From Nocardia niigatensis NBRC 100131 (GTDB lineage: Bacteria > Actinomycetota > Actinomycetes > Mycobacteriales > Mycobacteriaceae), in NCBI RefSeq assembly GCF_000308655.1, contig NZ_BAGC01000063.1:1-64000 (forward strand): a stretch of DNA of 64,000 nucleotides. The letters run 5' to 3'. Position 1 is the first letter of the stretch; each line of letters opens with the position of its first letter. The translations under genes and the position numbers were made by a program. The notes beneath the pieces are model-generated. The model saw only the letters and a list, made by a program, of their open reading frames with translations. It made no database searches and was not told the DNA's origin. Positions 47,373 to 55,571 of this stretch are shown one piece after another.

Positions 47373-47533
47373 CCGTGATCTTCCCTGCGCCGCAGGCGCT
47401 TCCGAACGACGGCTTCCGGCTGGTGCGGGTCGACTTTCGCGGCCGCTGCCACCCCGAACACGGCGACCTGCCGTTCTGGACCGCTCCCGCCGACATCCAC
47501 ACCGATCGAGCCGACCGAGGAGGCGACCGATGA
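47369..47533 (+). CDS. Small ORF coupled between two glycosyltransferase genes
   Basis: 54 codons beginning at the ATG that overlaps the GT2-GtrA stop (ATGA, 47369-47372) and ending in TGA that overlaps the GT39 start (ATGA, 47530-47533). The product has a hydrophilic, aromatic-containing sequence (MTVIFPAPQALPNDGFRLVR at its start, ending in ADRGGDR) with no signal peptide and no membrane helix. Part of the downstream ribosome site (GAGGAGG near 47517-47523) lies within it. It may be a real small partner, or serve mainly to couple translation. Confidence 0.6.
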   Translation: MTVIFPAPQALPNDGFRLVRVDFRGRCHPEHGDLPFWTAPADIHTDRADRGGDR

Positions 47534-49605
47534 CCGCGACACTGACCGAGCCCCGGCTCGCCCCACCCCCGGCCGAGGCGCCCGCGGCCCGCACCGGCCG
47601 CCGGGAGTACCTGGCGCTGGCGGCCCTGCTGATCGGCACCGCCCTCGCCTACCTCTGGAACCTGTCCGCCAACGGCTGGGCCAACTCCTTCTACGCGGCC
47701 GCCGTGCAGGCGGGTTCGGTGTCGTGGAAGGCCATGTTCTTCGGGTCCTCCGACGCGGCCAACTCCATCACCGTGGACAAGACGCCACTGTCGTTGTGGC
47801 CCATGGAGATCTCGGTGCGGATCTTCGGCCTGCACAGCTGGAGCATGCTGCTCCCGCAGGCCCTGCTCGGCGTGGCGTCGGTGGCGCTGCTGTGGGCCAT
47901 CGTGCGCCGCAACTTCGGCGCGAGCGCCGGCCTGCCGGCCGGCCTGGTGCTGGCGGTGACTCCCATTGCCGCCGTGATGTTCCGGTTCAACAACCCGGAC
48001 GCCATGCTGGTGTTCCTCATGCTGGCCGCGGCCTGGGCCATGACCCGCGCGGTGGCCGACGGCCGCTGGCGCTGGGTGCTGCTCACCGGCGCGTTCATCG
48101 GGCTCGGCTTCCTGGCCAAGCAGTTGCAGGTGCTGCTGGTGGTGCCCGCGCTGGCGCTGACCTACCTGATCGCGGGCCCGCCCGAACTGGGCAAGCGGAT
48201 CGCGCAGCTGTTCGGCGCGGCCGCGGCCATGGTGGCGGGCGCGGGCTGGTGGGTGCTGGTGGCCGAACTGTGGCCGGCCTCGGACCGCCCGTACTTCGGT
48301 GGCTCGCAGCATAATTCGATCATCGAGCTCACCCTGGGCTACAACGGCCTGGGCCGTCTCGACGGCAATGAGCGCGGCAGCGTCGGCGGTTTCGGCGGCG
48401 GTGGCGGCGAGCAGATGCCGGCCGGTGGCGGCGGCATGTGGGGCACGCCCGGCATCGGGCGGCTGTTCGAACCGGCGCAGGCCGGTCAGATCGCCTGGCT
48501 CATCCCGGCCGCCCTGGTGCTGCTGGTGGCGGGAATCGCCTTGCGCGGCAAGCTGACCCGCACCGATCCGCAGCGCGCCACGCTCATCCTGTTCGGCGGC
48601 TGGCTGGTCGGCACCGGGCTGGTGTTCAGCCTGATGAAGGGCATCTTCCACCCCTACTACACGGTGGCGCTGGCCCCGGCGGTGGCGGCGCTGATCGGCG
48701 CGGGCTCGGTGCTCGCCTGGCAGCACCGCGACCGGCTGTGGGTGCGCCCGGCGGCGGCCCTGGCACTCGGCCTGACCACCGCGACAGCGTGGATCTTCCT
48801 GTCCCGCAGCACATCCTTCGTGCCGTGGCTGCGCTGGGTGGTGCTGGTCGGCGGCATCGTCGCGACCGTGCTGCTGCTGATCCGCCTGCCTCGCAAGGCC
48901 GCACTGGTCGCCGCGGGGGCCGCGGTCCTGGTCGGACTGGGCGGACCCATCGCCTACACCGTGAACGGACTGGCCACCGCGCATCAGGGCCCGATGCCCT
49001 CGGCGGGGCCCGCGGTCCGCGGCGGCTGGGGTCCGGGCGGCCCGCACGGCGGCGGTGATCGGCCGGGCGGGCGGCCCGGCGCCGGGAACGGCAACTGGAA
49101 CGGCATGCCCGGCGGGCAGCCGGGCGGCGGCCAGCACGGCATGGGCATGAATCACGGCGACACCCCGGCCGGCGGCGCCACCGGAAACGAGGGCGGTCCG
49201 GGCGGATTCGGCGGCGCCGCGGGCAACATGATGATGGCGAGCAACCCGAGCGACAAGGTCACCGCGCTGCTGAAGGCCGACGGCTCCGACTTCACCTGGG
49301 TGGCGGCCACCGTCAGCTCCAACTCGGCGGCCGGATTCCAGCTGGCGACCCAGTTGCCGGTCATGCCGATCGGCGGGTTCAACGGCAGCGACCCGTCGCC
49401 GACGCTGGCCCAGTTCCAGGAGTACGTGCAGGTCGGCCGGATCCACTACTTCATCGCCGGCAGTCAGATGGGCGGTGATCGCGGCGGCGACGGCGGCGCC
49501 CAGAGCCAGAGCTCACAGATCACGGCGTGGGTGAAGGAGCACTTCAACTCCCAGGACGTGGACGGCATCACCCTCTACGACCTGACCGCACCGAAGACCA
49601 CATAA
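47530..49605 (+). CDS. GT39/ArnT-like membrane glycosyltransferase (YkcB type)
   Basis: 691 residues, about ten to twelve transmembrane helices. The outer loop has the family pattern SFYAAAVQAGSVSWKAMFFG followed by ITVDKTPLSLW with the catalytic-region Asp. A Gly/Pro/His/Asn-rich loop spans about residues 490-563, before a soluble C-terminal domain of about 120 residues. The upstream GT2-GtrA probably supplies a polyprenyl-phosphate sugar that this enzyme transfers outside the membrane. The start overlaps the preceding small ORF. A terminator follows 28 bp after the stop. Confidence 0.93.
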   Translation: MTATLTEPRLAPPPAEAPAARTGRREYLALAALLIGTALAYLWNLSANGWANSFYAAAVQAGSVSWKAMFFGSSDAANSITVDKTPLSLWPMEISVRIFGLHSWSMLLPQALLGVASVALLWAIVRRNFGASAGLPAGLVLAVTPIAAVMFRFNNPDAMLVFLMLAAAWAMTRAVADGRWRWVLLTGAFIGLGFLAKQLQVLLVVPALALTYLIAGPPELGKRIAQLFGAAAAMVAGAGWWVLVAELWPASDRPYFGGSQHNSIIELTLGYNGLGRLDGNERGSVGGFGGGGGEQMPAGGGGMWGTPGIGRLFEPAQAGQIAWLIPAALVLLVAGIALRGKLTRTDPQRATLILFGGWLVGTGLVFSLMKGIFHPYYTVALAPAVAALIGAGSVLAWQHRDRLWVRPAAALALGLTTATAWIFLSRSTSFVPWLRWVVLVGGIVATVLLLIRLPRKAALVAAGAAVLVGLGGPIAYTVNGLATAHQGPMPSAGPAVRGGWGPGGPHGGGDRPGGRPGAGNGNWNGMPGGQPGGGQHGMGMNHGDTPAGGATGNEGGPGGFGGAAGNMMMASNPSDKVTALLKADGSDFTWVAATVSSNSAAGFQLATQLPVMPIGGFNGSDPSPTLAQFQEYVQVGRIHYFIAGSQMGGDRGGDGGAQSQSSQITAWVKEHFNSQDVDGITLYDLTAPKTT

Positions 49606-49633
49606 CCGGCAGGCTTGCCACCGCCACCACAGG

Positions 49634-49676
49634 ACCGAGCGCCCGGACCCGATAGGGACCGAGCGCTCGGTTCTTT
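49634..49676 (+). terminator. Terminator of the glycosyltransferase operon
   Basis: 13-bp stem with one mismatch (49634-49646 with 49659-49671), the inner loop able to pair further, followed by TTCTTT on the plus strand. It lies 28 bp after the GT39 stop and has the classical hairpin plus T-rich tail. Confidence 0.85.
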
Positions 49677-49762
49677 ACACGATGGCACCGCGCTTTCCGT
49701 ATGCGGCACAGCGCTTCTCGCTACCATCGATGTGACGATCGTCACTATTCAGGGAATCCGCC

Positions 49763-49915
49763 ATGAGCACGCCGCATCCCCTCAGCGATGAGCATCGAGA
49801 AGCCTTCTGGCGCCGGGCAGGATGGGATCCGATCCTGCCGGCCGCCGAACGTGAGGCCATAGAACGCCGCTGGGACGACGAATCTATCCGTCTGGCAGAG
49901 GTTTTCGGCTTCTGA
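49763..49915 (+). CDS. Small acidic hypothetical protein, 50 residues
   Basis: ATG at 49763 follows AGGGAATCCGCC, an acceptable ribosome site. The product is Trp- and charge-rich (EHREAFWRRAGWDPILPAAE, then ERRWDDESIRLAEVFGF) and reads like one or two helices. It has the look of a conserved small protein, but no family comes to mind. It is convergent with the secreted Ig-like gene, 8 bp apart. Confidence 0.65.
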   Translation: MSTPHPLSDEHREAFWRRAGWDPILPAAEREAIERRWDDESIRLAEVFGF

Positions 49916-49923
49916 TCAGCAGG

Positions 49924-50790
49924 TCAGAACCCGAAGGATCCGGTGCTGGGCTTGCCGCCGCCGGTTCCGGGATCGGTCGACACGTCGGCCACGTTCACCA
50001 CCTTGGTGGTCGACGAGGCGGCCACGCCGGTACGGCCGGAGAAGTTCGCGCCGATGGTGTACGCGCCCGCCGCACCCGGGGTCCACACGATCGTGGCCTT
50101 GCCGGTCGCGGCGACGGGGATATCGCCGAGCACCTGGTCGCCCGCCTTGAACTGGATGGTGCCGCCGGCCGCCGCCGGTGACACCGTCGCCTCCAAGGTG
50201 ACGGCCTTGCCGACCTGGGCTCCGGTCACATCGGTGAGCACGGTGGTCGACACCGCGTCGCTGGACACCGTGATGGCCGGGCCCTTGTCCGTGTAGTTGC
50301 CGCTGCCGAGGGAGCCGCTGTAGTTCATGGAGGTCGGCAGCGCGGTGTCGCGGGCGCAGTTGACGCCCACCGTGTACTGCACCTCGAAGGTCTGCGATTT
50401 CGGCGAGATGTTCGGGTAGACCGGGTATTTGACGATGCTGAACGAGGCGCTGACCGCGGTCGGGTTCGAGGTGTCGATCTGGACCTGGTCGCCGCCCATC
50501 TTCGCCGAGCCCGCGACCGGAGTCAGGCAGGCCGGATGCTGGTCCTGGATGGAGTAGATGTACTCCACCGGGATGCCGGTCCGCTCGAACATCGTCGAGA
50601 CGGTCACGACCTCGCCTGCGATCGGATTGGTGTCCGACACGGTCCGGGTGAACTTGCTGTTCCCATCGGTCCAGGTGACCGTTCCCGACGCGGCCGTCGC
50701 CGTGCCGGGCATCGCCGCGATCGCGAAACCGGCCGCCGCCGCGAACGCGGCCACCGCGCCGCCCGCCCGCTGAATTCTGTTGTCGAGCAT
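49924..50790 (-). CDS. Secreted protein with Ig-like repeat domain
   Basis: 288 residues. A Sec signal peptide ends at about residue 33 (IAAMPGTATAASG). The mature protein has an N-terminal beta-rich domain with two Cys (HPACLTP and GVNCARD) and a bacterial Ig-like domain at about 180-265 (TLEATVSPAAAGGTIQFKAG, then AGAYTIGANFSG). The end is a Gly/Pro-rich tail (GTGGGKPSTGSFGF). The start at 50790 has GGGAG 5 bases ahead; an in-frame ATG upstream at 50847 is not needed. Probably a cell-surface protein of unknown role. Confidence 0.85.
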   Translation of the reverse strand: MLDNRIQRAGGAVAAFAAAAGFAIAAMPGTATAASGTVTWTDGNSKFTRTVSDTNPIAGEVVTVSTMFERTGIPVEYIYSIQDQHPACLTPVAGSAKMGGDQVQIDTSNPTAVSASFSIVKYPVYPNISPKSQTFEVQYTVGVNCARDTALPTSMNYSGSLGSGNYTDKGPAITVSSDAVSTTVLTDVTGAQVGKAVTLEATVSPAAAGGTIQFKAGDQVLGDIPVAATGKATIVWTPGAAGAYTIGANFSGRTGVAASSTTKVVNVADVSTDPGTGGGKPSTGSFGF

Positions 50791-50956
50791 CGTTTCTCCC
50801 ACATTCACGGGGTGTCCCTCGACGTCATCGCCGAGGCGCTGAGGCACACCGATCGGCGAGCATTACATCACGATCGAGCCCCCCGCAGACCCAATTCCGA
50901 AATGAACGTGAGTCAGAATTTGAGATCGATCGGCTACCGCTGAGCGATCACCGCGT

Positions 50957-51571
50957 TCAGCGGGTCGCGGACAGGGCGGTGTGGAGAGTGGCGGCCCACT
51001 GCTGGACGATCTCCTTGCGGCGCAACGAGTCGTCGGTGAGGACGTCGGCCAGGCCGAGGCCGCGAGCCAGGTCCAGGGTGGCCTGGACCAGGTGGTGGGC
51101 CACCGGGTCGGCGTCGTCCACCCCGAGGGCTTCCACCGCCATGCGATGGGAGATGCGGCCGAAGCGGGCCTCCATGGGGACGATGCGCTCGCGGAGCACC
51201 GGGTCGGCGGCGGCGTGGGTCCACACCTGCAGCGCCGCCTTGAAGATGGGGGCGGTGTAGGACTCGACCAGACCCGCGACCACCGCCTCGGTGCGGGCGA
51301 CACCCTCGGCCACCTCGGCGATCGCGAGGGCGTCGGCCTTGGACTGGTCCATCCGAGCCTCGAACATGTACTCCAGCGCGGCGGTGATCAGATCTTCCCG
51401 GGTGGGGAAATGATGCTGGGCGGCACCACGCGACACCCCGGCCCGCTCGGCCACCACGGCGACCGTGGCGGCCGCCCAGCCCATCTGGGCCAGACAGTCG
51501 ATGGTCGCCTCCAGCAGCCGCTGCCGGGTGGCCCGGCTGCGGTCCTGCTTGGGTTCGTGGGGTGTCGCCAT
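50957..51571 (-). CDS. TetR-family regulator of the acyl-CoA operon
   Basis: 204 residues. HTH at about 15-60 (LLEATIDCLAQMGWAAATVA, then GVSRGAAQHHFPTREDLI) and a helical ligand domain. It is the last gene of the minus-strand run from 60045 and starts 6 bp after the hydratase stop, so it is co-transcribed. It probably senses an acyl-CoA pathway intermediate and represses the operon through a site near 60141 (inference). Confidence 0.92.
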   Translation of the reverse strand: MATPHEPKQDRSRATRQRLLEATIDCLAQMGWAAATVAVVAERAGVSRGAAQHHFPTREDLITAALEYMFEARMDQSKADALAIAEVAEGVARTEAVVAGLVESYTAPIFKAALQVWTHAAADPVLRERIVPMEARFGRISHRMAVEALGVDDADPVAHHLVQATLDLARGLGLADVLTDDSLRRKEIVQQWAATLHTALSATR

Positions 51572-51577
51572 GGTTGC

Positions 51578-52360
51578 CTATTCTGCCCAGCTCGCGGGGC
51601 GGCGCTGCAGGAAGGCCGTCATGCCCTCGATCACCTCGGGGGTGCCGAAGTAGCTCGCCGAACGTTTGGCCAGCTCCTCGGCCCGCAGGTCGAAGGCCGC
51701 CAGCAGCTCGGCATTGACCAGTCGCTTGGCCTCGGCCAGGCCCTGCGGGGCGCCCTTGCGCAGTTCCGCGCGCAGGCGCGCCACTTCGGCCGCCGGATCG
51801 TCGGCGGCCACGGTGACCAGCCCGACCCGCTCGGCCTCGGCGGCGTCGAAGGTCTCGCCGGTCGAGAAATAGCGCGCCGCCGCCCGGGCGGACATGCGCG
51901 GCAGCAGGGTCAGCGAGATCATGAACGGGGCCAGCCCGATCCGCACCTCGGTGAGCCCGAAGCTGCTGTCCCGCCCGGCGACGACCAGGTCGCAGGCGGC
52001 GATGATGCCCATGCCACCCGCGCGCACATTCCCGTTGACCTGCGCCACCACGGGTTTGGGCATGACGAGGATGTCGCGCAGCACCGAGATCATCCAGCGG
52101 GTCCGCATATCGGCGGCGGCCGCCGGATCGGCGTCCACCGCCTCCTTGAGATCCGCTCCGGCACAGAAGGTGTTGCCGGTGTGGGTGAGCACCACGCCGC
52201 GCACGGCATCGTCGGACGCCGCCCGCTCCAGGCCCGCCAGCAGCTCGGTCACCAGTTTCGACGACAGGGCATTGCGGTTGTGCGGGGAATCCAGTGTGAG
52301 CGTGGCGAATCCGTCCGCCACCTGGTAGCGGACGAACGGCCCCTGGTGCGCGTCGGCCAT
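51578..52360 (-). CDS. Enoyl-CoA hydratase/isomerase family protein
   Basis: 260 residues, crotonase fold. The oxyanion-hole segments are NTFCAGADLKEAV and VNGNVRAGGMGIIAACDLVV; GLTEVRIGLAPFM follows. In an operon with a branched acyl-CoA carboxylase it may hydrate a methylglutaconyl- or isohexenylglutaconyl-CoA type product. The start overlaps the stop of the upstream acyl-CoA dehydrogenase (TGATG). Confidence 0.94.
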   Translation of the reverse strand: MADAHQGPFVRYQVADGFATLTLDSPHNRNALSSKLVTELLAGLERAASDDAVRGVVLTHTGNTFCAGADLKEAVDADPAAAADMRTRWMISVLRDILVMPKPVVAQVNGNVRAGGMGIIAACDLVVAGRDSSFGLTEVRIGLAPFMISLTLLPRMSARAAARYFSTGETFDAAEAERVGLVTVAADDPAAEVARLRAELRKGAPQGLAEAKRLVNAELLAAFDLRAEELAKRSASYFGTPEVIEGMTAFLQRRPASWAE

Positions 52361-53523
52361 CAGTAGGACCTCGGCAGACCCAGCGAGTGCTGCGCGACGA
52401 AGTTGAGGATCATCTCGCGGCTGACCGGGGCCACCCGCGCGATGCGGGCGGCGGCCAGCATGCCGGCCAGGCCCACGTCGGAGGTCAGGCCGGAGCCGCC
52501 GTGGGTCTGGATCGCCTGGTCCAGCGCCTTGATACTGGCCTCGGCCGCAGCGTATTTCGCCATATTGGCGGCCTCGGCCGCGCCGAAGTCGTCACCGGAG
52601 TCGTAGAGGAACGCGGCCTTCTGCATCATGACCTTGGCCAGTTCCAGCTCGATCTTCACCTGCGCGAGCGGATGCGAGATGCCCTGGTGCGAGCCGATCG
52701 GCGCGCCCTTCCACACCGCGCGTTCCTTGGCGTAGGCCACCGCCCGGTCGATGGCGTAGCGGCCCATGCCGACCGCCATGGCCGCGCCCATGATGCGCTC
52801 GGGGTTCAGGCCGGCGAACAGCTGCGCGATGGCGGCGTCCTCCTGGCCGACCAGGGCGGTGGCGGGCAGTCGCACATCGTCGAGGAAGAGCGTGAACTGG
52901 TTGTCCGGCTCCAGGATGTCCATCTCCTGCTTCGTCTTCACGAAGCCGGGGGTGTCGGTGGGCACGATGAACAGGGCGGGCTGCAGGTTGCCGGTCTTGG
53001 CGTTCTCGGAGCGGGCCACGATGAGCACCGCCTCGGCCTGGTCCACGCCGGAGATGAAGATCTTGCGGCCGTTGAGGATCCAGTCCTCGCCGTCGCGGCG
53101 GGCGGTGGTGGTGATCTTGTGCGAGTTGGAGCCTGCGTCCGGCTCGGTGATGCCGAAGACCATCTTCGACGAACCGTCGGCCAGCTTGGTCAGCCAGTGC
53201 TGCTTCTGCGCCTCGGTGCCGTACTTGGTGATGATGGTGCCGCAGATGGCCGGGGACACCACCATGAGCAGCAGGCCGCAGCCCTGCGCCGCCAATTCCT
53301 CTTGGACCAGCGCGAGTTCGTAGATGCCCGCGCCACCGCCGCCGTACTCCTCGGGCAGGTTCACGCCCAGGAAGCCGAGCTTGCCGGCCTCGTCCCACAG
53401 CTCGTCGAAGGGCTCGTTGCGGCGGGCCTTGGGACCGGCGTAGTCGCGGAAGTTGTACTTGGCGGCCAGCTTGGCCACCGCGGACCGCAGCGCCTTCTGC
53501 TCGTCGGTCTCGATGAAACTCAT
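52360..53523 (-). CDS. Acyl-CoA dehydrogenase
   Basis: 387 residues, standard short/medium/branched-chain acyl-CoA dehydrogenase size. FAD/substrate loop KMVFGITEPDAGSNSHKITT; C-terminal QTHGGSGLTSDVGLAGML. Ends FVAQHSLGLPRSY. FAD-dependent desaturation of a pathway acyl-CoA. It is coupled to the hydratase downstream and only 3 bp after the carboxylase alpha subunit. Confidence 0.94.
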   Translation of the reverse strand: MSFIETDEQKALRSAVAKLAAKYNFRDYAGPKARRNEPFDELWDEAGKLGFLGVNLPEEYGGGGAGIYELALVQEELAAQGCGLLLMVVSPAICGTIITKYGTEAQKQHWLTKLADGSSKMVFGITEPDAGSNSHKITTTARRDGEDWILNGRKIFISGVDQAEAVLIVARSENAKTGNLQPALFIVPTDTPGFVKTKQEMDILEPDNQFTLFLDDVRLPATALVGQEDAAIAQLFAGLNPERIMGAAMAVGMGRYAIDRAVAYAKERAVWKGAPIGSHQGISHPLAQVKIELELAKVMMQKAAFLYDSGDDFGAAEAANMAKYAAAEASIKALDQAIQTHGGSGLTSDVGLAGMLAAARIARVAPVSREMILNFVAQHSLGLPRSY

Positions 53524-53526
53524 TGC

Positions 53527-55563
53527 CTACTCCTGATCTTCGCTGTGGACCACGGCGAGTACCGCGCCGACCTCGACCTGGCGGCCGGCGGAAACGTTCA
53601 ATTCGGTGAGCACGCCCGCGACGGGGGCGGCAATGGTGTGCTCCATCTTCATCGCCTCCAGCCACAGGATCGGCTGGCCCTTCTCCAGCCGGTCGCCGAC
53701 GGCCGCGCCCACGCGGATGACCGCGCCCGGCATCGGGGCCAGCAGCGAGCCCTCGGCCACCTGGTCGGCCGGGTCCTCGAAGCGCGGAAGCCGGCGCACG
53801 GCCACCGGGCCGAGCGGGGAGTCCACCGTCACGAGGTCGCCGTAGCGGGCGATCTCGAAGCGGCGGCGCACCGGGCCGCGCTCGCCGGGCACCTGGAGAA
53901 TCACCAGATCCGGTGTGGCCTCCAGCAATTCGAGCCCCTCGAGGCCCTCGACCTGGAGACCCGCCCGGGTGAGGCGGTAGCGCACCTCGTGCTTGCCGGT
54001 CAGGCGCGACTCGTAGGACTTGGACTGGGCCTGCGAGGGCAGGTTGCGCCAGCCGCTGGGCAGGCCACGGCCGACCCGGGCCGCCCGCCGATTGGCAGCG
54101 GCGTCGGCGAGCGCGGCGGCCACGATCGACAGCTGCTCGTCCGCCTCGGAAACCAGAGGCGCGGAGAGCTTTTCGAGGTCGTGGGTGGCGAAGAAGGCGG
54201 TATCGGTCTCGCCCGCCAGGAAGGCCGGGTGCCGCAGCACACGGACCAGCAGGTCGCGGTTGGTGACCAGGCCGTGAATCTTGGCCCGCTGCAACGCGCT
54301 CGCCAGCAGATGCGCCGCCTCGTCGCGGGTCTCGGCGAAGGAGATGACCTTCGACAGCATGGGGTCGTAGTGCACGCCGACCACGGAGCCGTCCACCACG
54401 CCGGTGTCCAGGCGCACGCCCGGCTCGGTCAGGACGGTGAATTCGCCCAGCGTGCCGGGGATGTCGAGCTTGTGCACCGGGCCGGACTGGGGCTGCCAGT
54501 CGTGGGCCGGATCCTCGGCGTAGAGGCGCACCTCGATGGAGTGGCCGCGCATCTCCGGCTGCCGCGCGGGCAGCGGGCGACCGGCGGCCACCTGCAGCTG
54601 CAGACGGACCAGGTCCAGGCCCGTGACCTGCTCGGTGACCGGATGTTCCACCTGCAGACGGGTATTCATCTCCAGGAAGAAGAAGTCGCCCTGCTCGTCG
54701 GCCAGGAACTCGACGGTGCCCGCGCCCTCGTAGCCGATGGCCTCCGAGGCCAGCCGGGCCGCCTCGAACAGCCGCGCCCGCATCCCGTCGATCTTCTCGA
54801 CCAGCGGCGAGGGCGCTTCCTCGACGACCTTCTGGTGACGGCGCTGGATCGAGCACTCGCGCTCGCCGACCGCCCACACGGTGCCGTGGGTGTCGGCCAT
54901 GACCTGCACCTCGATGTGGCGGCCGGTCTCCAGGTAGCGCTCACAGAAGACGGTCGGATCGCCGAAGGCGGACTGGGCTTCCCGCTGCGCGGCCTCGATC
55001 TGACCGGTCAGCTCGGACAGTTCACGCACCACGCGCATGCCGCGACCGCCACCACCGGCGGACGCCTTGATCAGCACCGGCAGCAGGTCGGCGGTGACCT
55101 CGTCGGGATCCAGCTGCTTCAGGACGGGGACGCCGGCGGCGTCCATCATCTTCTTGGACTCGACCTTGGAGCCCATCTGCTCGATGGCCGCGACCGGCGG
55201 ACCGATCCAGGTCAGCCCGGCGGCCTGCACTGCCTTGGCGAATTCGGCGTTCTCGGACAGGAATCCGTAGCCGGGGTGGATCGCGTCGGCACCGGCGGCC
55301 AGCGCGGCCTCGATGATCAGCTCGGAGCGGAGATAGGTTTCGCCAGGTGTGTTGCCCGGCAGGCGAATCGCGGCGTCGGCCTCGGCCACATGCGGTGCGT
55401 TCGCGTCGGCGTCCGAGTAGACGGCGGTCGTCGCGATACCCATCCGACGACACGTCGCGAACACGCGCCGCGCGATCTCGCCACGGTTGGCGACCAGAAC
55501 GTTGGTGAGCCCACCCGTCGCTCCGCCGCCACCCCGGTGGAAATCGCTTCGCGATACTGTCAT
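53527..55563 (-). CDS. Acyl-CoA carboxylase alpha subunit (biotin carboxylase + biotin carrier)
   Basis: 678 residues. The biotin carboxylase half opens with NVLVANRGEIARRVF, holds the ATP loop KASAGGGGRGMRVV, and has FFLEMNTRLQVEHPVTE in the active site. The biotin carrier domain at the C-terminus has EAMKMEH with the biotinylated Lys at about 639. Size and layout match 3-methylcrotonyl-/geranyl-CoA-type carboxylases (AccA1/LiuD/AtuF). I used ATG 55563; an in-frame ATG at 55575 overlaps the upstream gene. Works with the beta subunit encoded directly upstream. Confidence 0.96.
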   Translation of the reverse strand: MTVSRSDFHRGGGGATGGLTNVLVANRGEIARRVFATCRRMGIATTAVYSDADANAPHVAEADAAIRLPGNTPGETYLRSELIIEAALAAGADAIHPGYGFLSENAEFAKAVQAAGLTWIGPPVAAIEQMGSKVESKKMMDAAGVPVLKQLDPDEVTADLLPVLIKASAGGGGRGMRVVRELSELTGQIEAAQREAQSAFGDPTVFCERYLETGRHIEVQVMADTHGTVWAVGERECSIQRRHQKVVEEAPSPLVEKIDGMRARLFEAARLASEAIGYEGAGTVEFLADEQGDFFFLEMNTRLQVEHPVTEQVTGLDLVRLQLQVAAGRPLPARQPEMRGHSIEVRLYAEDPAHDWQPQSGPVHKLDIPGTLGEFTVLTEPGVRLDTGVVDGSVVGVHYDPMLSKVISFAETRDEAAHLLASALQRAKIHGLVTNRDLLVRVLRHPAFLAGETDTAFFATHDLEKLSAPLVSEADEQLSIVAAALADAAANRRAARVGRGLPSGWRNLPSQAQSKSYESRLTGKHEVRYRLTRAGLQVEGLEGLELLEATPDLVILQVPGERGPVRRRFEIARYGDLVTVDSPLGPVAVRRLPRFEDPADQVAEGSLLAPMPGAVIRVGAAVGDRLEKGQPILWLEAMKMEHTIAAPVAGVLTELNVSAGRQVEVGAVLAVVHSEDQE

Positions 55564-55571
55564 TTCTGGCC

